Positions 1 through 8,600 of a stretch of DNA of 64,000 bases are shown in pieces. The stretch is from contig NZ_JAUSWV010000002.1 in assembly GCF_030815485.1 (NCBI RefSeq), positions 8,370,001-8,434,000 on the forward strand. The letters run 5' to 3'. Source of the stretch: Streptomyces rishiriensis (GTDB lineage Bacteria > Actinomycetota > Actinomycetes > Streptomycetales > Streptomycetaceae). The translations under genes and the position numbers were made by a program. A model generated the notes under the pieces. The model did no database searches and was not told the origin of the DNA. It was given only the letters and a program-made list of their open reading frames with translations. The first letter of the stretch is position 1. Each line of letters starts with the position of its first letter.

Positions 1-467
1 TGAGTTCGAGAAAAGTGCTCTGGACGGCAGCCGCGGGCGTCACCGCCGGCGCCGTCCTCGTCCGGCGCCGGGCACGGACACGATCCTCTGCGGCAGCTGC
101 TGAGCGTTGGCTGTCGGTGACGGTCAACTGCGGACCGGGCGACATCCATCCCGAGAAGCTGCCGTCCCCGCTCCAGGAGTACGGCGATCGGATCGACACG
201 AACATCCGCCCCGCGCCCGGTGACCGGGGCACGGAACTGAGCGTACGCCTGAAGGAACCGCAGCCGGGCGTTGCGCACTCGCTGCCCGCCCGGCTCGCCG
301 GCCAGGACCCGCGCCAGGATCTGCGCCGCGCCCTGCGTGAGGCGAAGGCACTGCTCGAGACGGGAGAAGTCATGCGCCCCGACACACCGCCCACCACACA
401 TGACACCCCCGGCGGGAAGCTCGTCGGACTGCTGAGTCGGCGCGCGGGTGGGGAGGGCGTGCTGTGA
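1..467 (+). CDS. Small membrane-anchored conserved protein (start cut by window edge)
   Basis: The role is not known. The frame is open from base 3 (SSRKVLWTAAAG) and bases 1-2 are 'tg', so the start codon almost certainly begins one base outside the window, giving about 155 residues. Residues ~6-19 are hydrophobic and are followed by an RRRAR cluster, which looks like a single N-terminal anchor with the rest cytoplasmic. The remainder (WLSVTVN, TELSVRL, DLRRALREAKALLETGE) resembles small SRPBCC-like proteins that I recall next to this type of alcohol dehydrogenase in Streptomyces. Its TGA overlaps the GTG of the dehydrogenase (GTGA, 464-467), so the two are translationally coupled and probably act in the same process. 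The family assignment is tentative; that it is a real gene is well supported. Confidence 0.75.
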   Translation, partial: SSRKVLWTAAAGVTAGAVLVRRRARTRSSAAAAERWLSVTVNCGPGDIHPEKLPSPLQEYGDRIDTNIRPAPGDRGTELSVRLKEPQPGVAHSLPARLAGQDPRQDLRRALREAKALLETGEVMRPDTPPTTHDTPGGKLVGLLSRRAGGEGVL

Positions 468-1639
468 AGGCTTTGTGCTGGGAAGGCGTCAACAAGCTCG
501 CTGTCGAGGACGTGCCGGACCCCGTCCTGCACAACGACCAGGACGTGATCGTACGGCTGATCGCGGGTACCACCTGCGGCTCGGATCTTCATCTCATCGG
601 CGGCTACATCCCGTTCATGCGCTCCGGGGACGTGATCGGACACGAGTTCCTCGGCGAAGTCGTGGAGGTGGGCGCCGGTGTGCGCCGGCACGCGGTGGGC
701 GACCGGGTGGTGGTCTGCTCCTTCGTCGGCTGCGGCCGCTGCTGGTACTGCGCCAACGACCTGTGGTCGCTGTGCGACAACACCAACACCAATCCCGGCA
801 TCGGACAGGCGCTCTTCGGGGCCGACACCGGCGGGATCTTCGGCTATTCCCACGCCATGGGAGGCCTGCGCGGCAGCCACGCCGAGTACGTGCGCGTGCC
901 CTTCGCGGACTACGGCGCCTTCCCCGTCCCCGAGGGCATCGACGACACGAGCGCCCTGTTCGTGTCGGACTCGGTACCCACGGGTTGGATGGGCGCCGAC
1001 CTGGCGGGCGTGAAGGCCGGTGACGTGGTCGCCGTGTGGGGCTGCGGGGCCGTCGGTCAGATGGCGGCCCGCGCCGCCATGCTGCTGGGCGCGGAGCGGG
1101 TGATCTCCATCGACCGGATCCCCGAGAGGCTGGAGATGACCGAGCGGTACATCGGCAGCGAGGTCATCGACTACTCGGCCACCGACGTCGGGGCGGAGCT
1201 GCGCGAGCGTACCGGCGGCCGCGGCCCGGACGTCTGTATCGAGGCGGTCGGCATGGAGGCGCACAGCGACACCCTGGTGCACGCCTACGACCAGGTGAAG
1301 CAGCAGCTGCGGCTCCAGACGGACCGCCCCACCGCAGTGCGGGAGGCCATCCATGCCTGCCGCAAGGGCGGCACGGTCTTCGTCCTCGGCGTCTTCGCGG
1401 GCGCCGTCGACAAGTTCCCCCTCGGAGCGGTGATCAACAAAGGCCTGACCGTGCGCGGCGCCCAGCAGCACGGCCAGCGCTACATCCCCATGCTGCTCGA
1501 CCGGATGGCGTCCGGGGACCTGAGCACCTCCCATCTGGCGACCCACAGTGTGCCGCTGGACGAGGCGCCGCGGGCCTACGAGATGTTCAAGAAGAAGGAC
1601 GACGGCTGTGTGCGCGCCGTGATCCGCCCGAACGGCTGA
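464..1639 (+). CDS. Zinc-dependent alcohol/formaldehyde dehydrogenase family protein
   Basis: A 391-residue medium-chain dehydrogenase, a cytoplasmic NAD(P)-dependent oxidation of an alcohol or hydroxymethyl adduct. Visible features in order: catalytic-zinc motif TTCGSDLHL, GHEFLGEVVEVG with the GHE signature, a cysteine cluster CGRCWYC...C of the structural zinc lobe, and the Rossmann motif WGCGAVGQMA followed by an acidic/basic strand end (SIDR). The extra segment near residues 275-295 (DQVKQQLRLQTDRP) is typical of the glutathione-independent formaldehyde-dehydrogenase-like branch of the family. It starts at GTG 464, overlapping the stop of the small protein before it. The substrate cannot be told from sequence. 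Confidence 0.92.
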   Translation: MKALCWEGVNKLAVEDVPDPVLHNDQDVIVRLIAGTTCGSDLHLIGGYIPFMRSGDVIGHEFLGEVVEVGAGVRRHAVGDRVVVCSFVGCGRCWYCANDLWSLCDNTNTNPGIGQALFGADTGGIFGYSHAMGGLRGSHAEYVRVPFADYGAFPVPEGIDDTSALFVSDSVPTGWMGADLAGVKAGDVVAVWGCGAVGQMAARAAMLLGAERVISIDRIPERLEMTERYIGSEVIDYSATDVGAELRERTGGRGPDVCIEAVGMEAHSDTLVHAYDQVKQQLRLQTDRPTAVREAIHACRKGGTVFVLGVFAGAVDKFPLGAVINKGLTVRGAQQHGQRYIPMLLDRMASGDLSTSHLATHSVPLDEAPRAYEMFKKKDDGCVRAVIRPNG

Positions 1640-1740
1640 ACCGGAGCGGCCCACAGCGGTTCGTGGATCGCTTAACGAGCCGCGCGAGTCGGCGCCGGCA
1701 ACACGCAACAGACCGACCGCTGCCGCGGTGTCCATCGGCT

Positions 1741-1892
1741 GCGGAACCGGATCGAACGGGACGCCGTTGAGGTGCTCGACGACGTGCGTGACCACGTCGT
1801 CGAGCACCTCGGGACCCAGACGCCGTGACGCCCTACTCAACGTGGACGACATCGGCTTCCTGAAGAAGGGCGAGCGGGTCCAGCCGGCGTGA
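1741..1892 (+). pseudogene. IS701-family transposase remnant
   Basis: A short scrap of a DDE transposase. One frame reads RDAVEVLDDVRDHVVEHLG, a shifted frame reads DPDAV, and a third reads LLNVDDIGFLKKGERV before a stop. In intact IS701-type transposases these pieces are contiguous (…DVRDYVVEHLGDPDAVLVVDETGFLKKG…). Two frameshifts and loss of both ends make it non-functional. It fills most of the gap between the dehydrogenase and the next gene; nothing else is recognisable in 1640-1928. Confidence 0.6.
1769..1810. repeat. 18-bp perfect inverted repeat, 6-nt loop
   Basis: Arms GAGGTGCTCGACGACGTG (1769-1786) and its exact complement (1793-1810) flank a 6-base loop. It lies inside the IS701 remnant, so it may be a chance consequence of codon composition, or it may serve as a terminator for the dehydrogenase operon; no T-tract follows. 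Confidence 0.6.
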
Positions 1893-1928
1893 AGCGTCCG
1901 TACACCGGCACCTGTAGGCTCCGCGCCC

Positions 1929-2465
1929 GTGGACGACATACGGCGGACGACCATCAGCTTCAGCGGACTCCTGACGCGGGAGGAGTTCGACGAAGCCCTG
2001 ACAGCGACCGGGTTGTTCCGGCGCCTGCGGTGGCTCATCGTCGTGGCCGCGGTGCTGCTGGCGGCACTGAGCCTGACGCCCTCCGTTCACGGCGGTCCGA
2101 TCAACGTCGGTCTGCTGATGCTCGCACTGGTCTACGGCGCGCTCGGCGTGTCGCTGCCCCCGCTGCTCGCCGGCCGCATGTTCCGTGCCGACCAGGCGAC
2201 AGGGGAGAAGCAGGCAGTCGTCGACGAGGCCGGCTTCGTCGTCTCCCGTGGCTCCGAGGAACTTCTGCGGATGCCGTGGCGCACCATGCACCGCTCCTAC
2301 GAGACGGAGCGGGTCTACGTCGTGACCGGCCGCCTCGGCTGGAAGGCCAACCTGTTCATCGTGCCCAAGCGGCTGCTCACCAGGACCGGCGAGACCGAGC
2401 TGATGGGCGTCCTGCGGGAGGCCCCGTTCCGCCGCTCCAACGGCCGACGAACACAAGGCCGTTAG
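1929..2465 (+). CDS. YcxB-like membrane protein
   Basis: A 178-residue protein with two transmembrane helices close together (residues ~34-50 LIVVAAVLLAALSL and ~60-82 LLMLALVYGALGVSLPPLL), followed by a soluble C-terminal domain of short beta strands (EAGFVVSRGSEELLRMPWRTMHRSYETERVYVV). That arrangement, and the 'W..…..….….VYVV…' strand pattern, matches the YcxB-like family of bacterial membrane proteins of unknown function. It starts at GTG 1929; an upstream Shine-Dalgarno is weak. It stands alone between an IS remnant and a hexamer repeat. Function unknown. Confidence 0.65.
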   Translation: MDDIRRTTISFSGLLTREEFDEALTATGLFRRLRWLIVVAAVLLAALSLTPSVHGGPINVGLLMLALVYGALGVSLPPLLAGRMFRADQATGEKQAVVDEAGFVVSRGSEELLRMPWRTMHRSYETERVYVVTGRLGWKANLFIVPKRLLTRTGETELMGVLREAPFRRSNGRRTQGR

Positions 2466-2474
2466 CGTCTCCTC

Positions 2475-2534
2475 GCCAGGGCCAGGGCCAGGGCCAGGGC
2501 CAGGGCCAGAGCCGGGGCCAGGGTCAGAGCCGGG
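2475..2534. repeat. Hexamer tandem repeat (GCCAGG)n, 10 units
   Basis: Ten consecutive 6-bp units: five exact GCCAGG copies, then degenerate ones (GCCAGA, GCCGGG, GTCAGA). It lies 10 bp after the stop of the YcxB-like gene and ~270 bp before the first gene of the lipid cluster. A 6-bp unit could change length by slippage without altering frame. The rest of 2535-2801 shows no gene I can support and is the probable promoter region of the cluster. Confidence 0.85.
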
Positions 2535-2801
2535 TTGCTGAGATCCGCGCCGTCCTCGGACTTCGCCGGATACGTACGCATCGCCACCCTGGCCGAGGAA
2601 GTACGCGAACCGCCCTGCAGGCAGCGACGGATGGTCTGCTGTCGTTCTCAACCACCCACTTGGGTCCATTCGAGTGAAGTTCCGGGTTCGCGCCAGCCCT
2701 GCCGTTTCCATGCCCACGGCCAGTTGGTTGTCCAGGGCGGAAGACCGGCCTGTCCCAAGGCGGCGGGTTCCTCATCCTCCGAGACTTTGGAGTCACTGAA
2801 A

Positions 2802-3935
2802 GTGCGAGTCGCTCTTACCGGCGCTACCGGGTTCCTCGGACTGCGCCTTGTTCGAGAGTTGCTCGAGCGCTACGACTCGCTGACGGTTCTCACGCATGCC
2901 GGGTCGAGAAGCGCGCTCAGGCGGATCACGCGATTCATGGAACTGACGAACACGCCCGGCGAGGTGATCGCGGAGCTGCCCAACCGGCTTCGTGTCGTGG
3001 AGACCGATCTGGCACAGCCGCGGCTGGGACTGTCGACCGCGCTCTTCCGGCAACTGGCGGACGAACTCGATGTGATCTGGCACAGTGCGGGCAACATCAA
3101 TCTGGACGACGATCTCGAGGCTCTTCGCCGGGTCAACGTCGATGGAACCCGTAACGTGCTGGAGCTGGCTGCCGTAGGCGTGCGAAAGCCGATGGTCTTC
3201 CACGTGAGCACCGCCTTTGTCGCCGGTGCACGGCCTGAAGGCGTCATCTACGAAGACGAGTTGGACGGCGCGCACGGCTTCGAGAACGGCTACGAGCGGT
3301 CCAAGTACGAAGCCGAAGTGCTGGTGCACGAATGGTCGCGGGCCCACGGGCGGCCGGTTGGGATCATGCGGCCCGGCATCCTGGTCACGGACCTCTCACC
3401 GGACGCCGAACTTCCCCAGCATCCGCTCCAGTTCATCTCCCGGATCGTGCAGGCTTCTGCGCGCGGTGACGGTCTCGCTCTCGCCGGGAGGGGCGTTGCC
3501 GAGGAGGACCGGCCGGTCGTACGGATGACAGGACGCCACGACGGGCACCTGAACCTGATGCCGGTGGAACACGCGGCCGCCGTCATGGTCCGGTTGGCGA
3601 GCGGGGCGCCCTCCGGGCGGGTCGACACCTATCAGGTCGTCCACGATCACGAGGTCGCCACGACAGTGCTCGTCGCGCTGTTGGAGCGGCTGGTGCCGGT
3701 GAGAGTGCGGCTCGTCGAGAAGAAGCCGGACGATCCGACCTCACTGGAGGCCACCGCGGATCTGTACCCGGGATTCACGCCGTACCTCAGCCATCGCCGT
3801 CGTTTCGACGACACCCGGGTTCGGACCCGGCTGGGCCCGGTCTCGTCCGGGATCCGCGTCGATCTGGACTACCTGACCACCGGTCTGAGCACCAAGCAGT
3901 CCACGCAGTCCACGTCCGCCGCCGGAGTGCGTTGA
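2802..3935 (+). CDS. Thioester-reductase-like extended SDR of lipid cluster
   Basis: A 377-residue NAD(P)-binding protein of the extended SDR / thioester reductase ('male sterility') type. It begins with the nucleotide motif TGATGFLG (residues 6-13) and carries the catalytic pair Tyr164/Lys168 in YERSK, preceded by the serine-containing strand HVSTAFVAG. Family members reduce carrier-bound thioesters to aldehydes or alcohols (carboxylic acid reductase and NRPS/PKS R domains); others are sugar epimerases. I chose GTG 2802 because GGAG at ~2789 is well spaced and the Rossmann strand starts at once. As first gene of the PUFA-like cluster, co-directional and 86 bp from pfaD, it is a good candidate for reductive release of the acyl chain; that role is inferred. 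Confidence 0.8.
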   Translation: MRVALTGATGFLGLRLVRELLERYDSLTVLTHAGSRSALRRITRFMELTNTPGEVIAELPNRLRVVETDLAQPRLGLSTALFRQLADELDVIWHSAGNINLDDDLEALRRVNVDGTRNVLELAAVGVRKPMVFHVSTAFVAGARPEGVIYEDELDGAHGFENGYERSKYEAEVLVHEWSRAHGRPVGIMRPGILVTDLSPDAELPQHPLQFISRIVQASARGDGLALAGRGVAEEDRPVVRMTGRHDGHLNLMPVEHAAAVMVRLASGAPSGRVDTYQVVHDHEVATTVLVALLERLVPVRVRLVEKKPDDPTSLEATADLYPGFTPYLSHRRRFDDTRVRTRLGPVSSGIRVDLDYLTTGLSTKQSTQSTSAAGVR

Positions 3936-4021
3936 CGGCATCCGTTGCTCCCGCTGTTGCGGAGCCGGGTCCCGATCACGACACGCTCTTCGAATGCCCC
4001 GCTCTCATGGGAAGTTGACTC

Positions 4022-5605
4022 TTGTCCGTACTGGCATGTTCTGACGAAGCCGTCACTGCCTCGCCGGTGTTTGATCCGGAGCAGATCGCGGCCTGTGTTC
4101 GCCGGGTTCGGGAACACGCGCACATCGTCGCCGGCCCCACAGGTCGGGAGCTGGGTCTGGTGATGGGGCCCCGGCCCGGGGGCGACATCGTCGGCACACT
4201 GCCGCCGCTCTATCCGGAGTGGCTGGGCGGGCGAACCTTCTGCGAGGCGCACGGAGTCCGCTTCCCCTACGTGGCGGGGGAGATGGCGAACGGCATCGCC
4301 ACGACGCGGATGGTGATGGCGATGGCCCGCGCCGAGATGCTCGGCTTCTTCGGAGCAGGCGGTCTCGGCCTGCCTGAAGTCGAGCGAGCAGTGCGGGAGC
4401 TGGCCGGAGAACTGGCCGGTATGCCGAACTGGGGCGTGAACCTGATCCATTCCCCGAACGAACCCGAAGGGGAGTACCGGGTCGCCAAGCTGCTTCTGCG
4501 GCACGGTGTTCCCTGCGTCTCGGCGTCGGCGTACATGGCGCTCACCCCGGCCGTGGTGCTGTGCTCGGCCGCAGGGCTGCGCCGGGGCCCGGACGGGCAG
4601 ATCGTGCGGCGTACGCGCCTCTTCGCCAAGGTGTCGCGCCCGGAGGTCGCCGAACGCTTCCTCTCACCGGCTCCTCCAGACCTGTTGCGACAACTCGTGG
4701 AGCGGGGGGAACTCAGCGCGGAGGAAGCCGCCCTCGCGGCGCGGGTTCCTGTGGCGGAGGACATCACCGTGGAGTCCGACAGCGGTGGACACACCGACAA
4801 CCGGCCACTCGGTGTCCTGCTGCCACGAATCCTGAACCTGCGGGAGGAACTCGTCCGGCGTTTCGGGTACACGCGGGCGGTCAGGGTCGGCGCAGCCGGC
4901 GGACTGGGCACACCGGACGGGGTCGCTGCCGCGTTCGCACTCGGAGCGGCCTATGTGGTGACGGGGTCCGTCAACCAGGTCGCCGTGGAAGCCGGCATCT
5001 CGGACGACGCGAAGGCGATGCTGGCCGAAGCCGACATCGCCGATGTGGTCATGGCCCCCGCCGCCGACATGTTCGAACTGGGCGTCAAGCTGCAAGTCCT
5101 GCGCCGGGGCAGCATGTTCGCCCAGAGGGCCGGTCAGCTCTACGAGGCGTACCGGGCTCACTCGTCGCTGGAGGAGCTGCCGCTGGGGGTGCGCGCGAAG
5201 ATCGAACGGGAAGTGCTCCGAGCGCCGATCGAGGAAGTCTGGGACCTGACGCGGCGATTCTGGGAGCAACGCGGCCCGGCGGAGATCGCTCGCGCGGAAC
5301 GGGATCCCAAGCACCGTATGGCACTGGTCTTCCGCTGGTACCTAGGCAACTCCAGCCGTTGGGCGATCACCGGGGAGACAGCCCGGCGCGGCGACTACCA
5401 GGTCTGGTGCGGCCCGGCGATGGGGGCGTTCAACCAGTGGACCGCCGGAAGTGTCCTGGCGGAACGGGGCAACCGATCGGTAGTGCAGATCGCCCTCAAC
5501 CTGCTCGAAGGGGCGGCCGTGAGCACCCGCGCGCACCAGCTCCGCACGTACGGCGTGCCGGTGCCTCCGGCGGCGTTCGTCTTCACACCGTGTCTCTTCG
5601 CCTGA
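4022..5605 (+). CDS. pfaD: PfaD-type trans-acting enoyl reductase
   Basis: A 527-residue FMN-dependent TIM-barrel protein of the PfaD branch (nitropropane-dioxygenase superfamily), the stand-alone enoyl reductase of PUFA synthases. Recognisable blocks are LGLVMGPRPGGDIVGTL near the N terminus, GVNLIHSPNEPEGEYR, the putative active-site loop ESDSGGHTDNRP (Glu251, His257), and the flavin-phosphate region GAAGGLGTPDGVAAAFALGA followed by YVVTGSVNQ. The C-terminal ~150 residues (WDLTRRFWEQR, NSSRWAITGE, GAFNQWTAGS) are characteristic of PfaD rather than of simple nitronate monooxygenases. Start is TTG 4022 with GGGAAG 7 bases upstream. It sits 77 bp ahead of pfaA and should control which double bonds are saturated in each extension round. 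Confidence 0.93.
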   Translation: MSVLACSDEAVTASPVFDPEQIAACVRRVREHAHIVAGPTGRELGLVMGPRPGGDIVGTLPPLYPEWLGGRTFCEAHGVRFPYVAGEMANGIATTRMVMAMARAEMLGFFGAGGLGLPEVERAVRELAGELAGMPNWGVNLIHSPNEPEGEYRVAKLLLRHGVPCVSASAYMALTPAVVLCSAAGLRRGPDGQIVRRTRLFAKVSRPEVAERFLSPAPPDLLRQLVERGELSAEEAALAARVPVAEDITVESDSGGHTDNRPLGVLLPRILNLREELVRRFGYTRAVRVGAAGGLGTPDGVAAAFALGAAYVVTGSVNQVAVEAGISDDAKAMLAEADIADVVMAPAADMFELGVKLQVLRRGSMFAQRAGQLYEAYRAHSSLEELPLGVRAKIEREVLRAPIEEVWDLTRRFWEQRGPAEIARAERDPKHRMALVFRWYLGNSSRWAITGETARRGDYQVWCGPAMGAFNQWTAGSVLAERGNRSVVQIALNLLEGAAVSTRAHQLRTYGVPVPPAAFVFTPCLFA

Positions 5606-5682
5606 CCGCGGTTTCCCGGGCGCGGGTTTCCGCGCCGACTGCCCGACGGCCGACTGCGCCGACCCACAAGGAAGTTGAGAGT

Positions 5683-8600
5683 ATGCCCGACCCTCGCCCC
5701 CGACAGGTTCCGATCGCCGTGGTCGGGATCGGCGCTCTGCTGCCCGGCCCGCACGGCGCCGACGGGTTCTGGCAGACGGTCGTAGCCGGCCGCGATCTGA
5801 TCACCGACGTCCCTGCCGCGCGCTGGCTCGTCGAGGACTATTACGACCCCGATCCCGCGGCACCGGACAAGACGTACGCCCGCAGGGGAGCCTTCCTGTC
5901 CGAGGTCGCGTTCGACCCGATGGCCTTCGGTATCCCGCCCAACACCCTCGCGACGACCGACACCGTGCAGTTGCTCGCGCTCACGGTCGCCGAGCAGGTC
6001 CTCACCGATGTCGGCGGGCTTCCGGGAATGGACCGGGACCGCGTGTCCGTCGTCCTTGGCGCGGGCGCGACGGAACTGCTGACGCACATGACCGCGCGGA
6101 TCCAGCGGCCGGTGTGGCTCAAGGCCCTGCGGGAGAACGGGATTCCGGAGGAGGAGGCCCAAGCCGTCTGCGACAGCGTGACCGATCACTACGCACCGTG
6201 GCACGAGTCGACCTTTCCGGGGCTGCTGGCCAACGTCATCGCGGGCAGGATCGCCAACCGGTTCGACCTGCACGGCACCAATCACACCACCGACGCCGCG
6301 TGCGCGAGTTCCTTCGCGGCACTGTCGGTGGCGATGAGCGAGCTCTCCCTGGGCCGGTCCGATCTCGTGATCAGCGGTGGTGTCGACGCCTCGAACGACG
6401 CAGGCACGTTCATGTGCTTCTCCAAGACACCCGCCCTGTCGCCCAGTGGCGACTGCCGGCCGTTCTCCGATCAGGCCGACGGCACGATGCTCGGTGAGGG
6501 CATCGCCATGTACGCGCTGAAGCGGCTGTCCGACGCGGAGCGCGCGGGCGACCGGATCTACGCCGTCGTCCGTGGCATCGGCACCTCGTCGGACGGCAGA
6601 AGCGGAGCGATCTACGCACCGGTGCCCGAGGGACAGGCCCGGGCCCTGCGGCGCACCTACGAGGAGGCCGGCTTCGGGCCGGAGACCGTCGAGCTGGTGG
6701 AGGCGCACGGCACCGGGACCCGTGCGGGAGACGCCGCGGAGTTCGCCGCGCTGCGCCAGGTGTACGAGGAGTCCGGCCGCGACGACCGGCAGTGGTGTGC
6801 GCTCGGCTCGGTCAAGTCGCAGGTCGGCCACACCAAGTGTGCCGCCGGTGCCGTGGGACTCCTCAAGAGCGTTCTGGCCCTGCACCACAGGGTCCTCCCG
6901 CCGATGATCAAGGTTGATCGGCCGGATCCCGCGATGAGTATCGACGACAGCCCCTTCTACCTGAACACCCGGTCGCGTCCGTGGGTGCGCCCCGCCGGCC
7001 ATCCGCGCCGGGCGGCTGTGTCCAGCTTCGGGTTCGGCGGCAGTAACTTCCACGTCGCGCTGGAGGAGTACGAGCCCTCCGCCGAGTCCGGTGGCCGTGC
7101 GGCATGGCGCGCCCGCACCGCTCCCACCGAACTGGTGCTGTTCAGCGCTCCGTCCGCGCCGGCCCTGCGGGAACGGAAGATCGACAGCTCCCGCCCGCCG
7201 GCCGATGTGGCACGGGAGAGTCAGCGGGACTTCCGCGTGAGTGACCCGTTCCGCCTCGCGATCGTCGCGGCAGACGGCGACGACCTGTCTGCGAAGCTCG
7301 AGCAGGCTCTCGCGCTGATCGGCCGACAGCCCAACGCACCGTTCTCCACACCGACCGGAATCCACTACGCCACCGGCGCGGCGGCCGTCGGACGCATCGG
7401 GTTCCTCTTTCCGGGGCAGGGCGCTCAGTACGTCGGCATGGGCGCGGACGTGGCCATGCTGTCCCCGGCCGCTCAGGCGGTCTGGGACCGGCTGGGGGCC
7501 ATGGAGTTCGGTCGTCGCCCGCTGCACCGCGTGGTGTTCCCGCCGCCGGCCTTCAGCGACGAGGAGCGGGCCACTCAGCAGGCTCTGCTGACCGAGACGG
7601 AATGGGCGCAGCCCGCGCTGGCGGTGCACAGTCTCGCCCTGCTCCAGGTACTGAGCGGTCTCGGGTTGCGACCGGACTGCGTGGCAGGGCACAGCTTCGG
7701 CGAACTGGCGGCGCTGCACGCCGCGGGCGCACTGAAGGCCGAGTCGCTGGTGAGCCTCGCTCGCAGGCGCGGTGAGCTGATGCGACAGGCTGCCGCCGCG
7801 CCGGGCGCGATGCTGGCCGTGGCGGCCGGCCGGGCGCAGGTCGAGGACATCCTCGTCGGCAGTGGCGCCACGGACGTCTGGCTGGCCAACCACAACGCTC
7901 CGGCCCAGGTCGTGGTCTCCGGCACGACCGGAGCGATCGAACTGATCGAGCGGAAACTCGCCGCCGAGGGCATCACCGCACGCCGGCTTCACGCCGCGAC
8001 GGCTTTCCACAGCCCGATCGTCGCCCAGGCGAGCGGACCACTGCTGGACCACCTCCGGGCGCTCTCGGTCAGCGAGCCCCGGCTCGAGGTCTACGGCAAC
8101 GCCGACGCCGCGGTGTATCCGTCCGCACCGGAGGAGATCCGGCGCAGGATCGCCGATCACCTCGCCTCACCGGTGCTGTTCAACGACGAGATCGAGTCGA
8201 TGTACGCCGCCGGAGTGCGGACGTTCGTCGAGGTGGGCGCCGGTGACACGCTCACGGGCCTCGTCCGGCAGATCCTCGGGGACCGTGAGCACCTGGCGGT
8301 CGGCCTGGACCGCCGGGGACGCAGCGGCGTCACCTCGCTGCAGGACGCGCTCGGCCGGCTCGCCGTATGGGGCGTCCCACTCGACCACGACGACTTGTGG
8401 GCGCCGTACGCGCCCCCCGTAGCAGCAGGCGAGGAGCACAAGCCCAGGATGACCGTAAAGATCGACGGCAAGAACCACGGTCGGCTCTACCCGCCTGTCG
8501 GCGGAGCGACCGCGCTGCCCGCGCCCAACCCGCCTCGACGACTCGACGTACCCTCACCCGCCGCGCGGCCTGCGGCCCCGGCGGCTGCCGCTCCCGCCGT

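Noticed and set aside
1769..1810. Inverted repeat as a definite terminator
   Set aside because: It coincides with transposase-derived codons, so it may have arisen by chance; kept only as a repeat.
2475..2534. CRISPR array
   Set aside because: Six-base tandem units without spacers and no cas genes; a simple microsatellite.
5395..8160. Long open reading frame on the minus strand across pfaA
   Set aside because: It is antisense to clear KS-AT coding sequence; high G+C makes long open antisense frames common. No family motif, composition rich in Arg/Gly/His.
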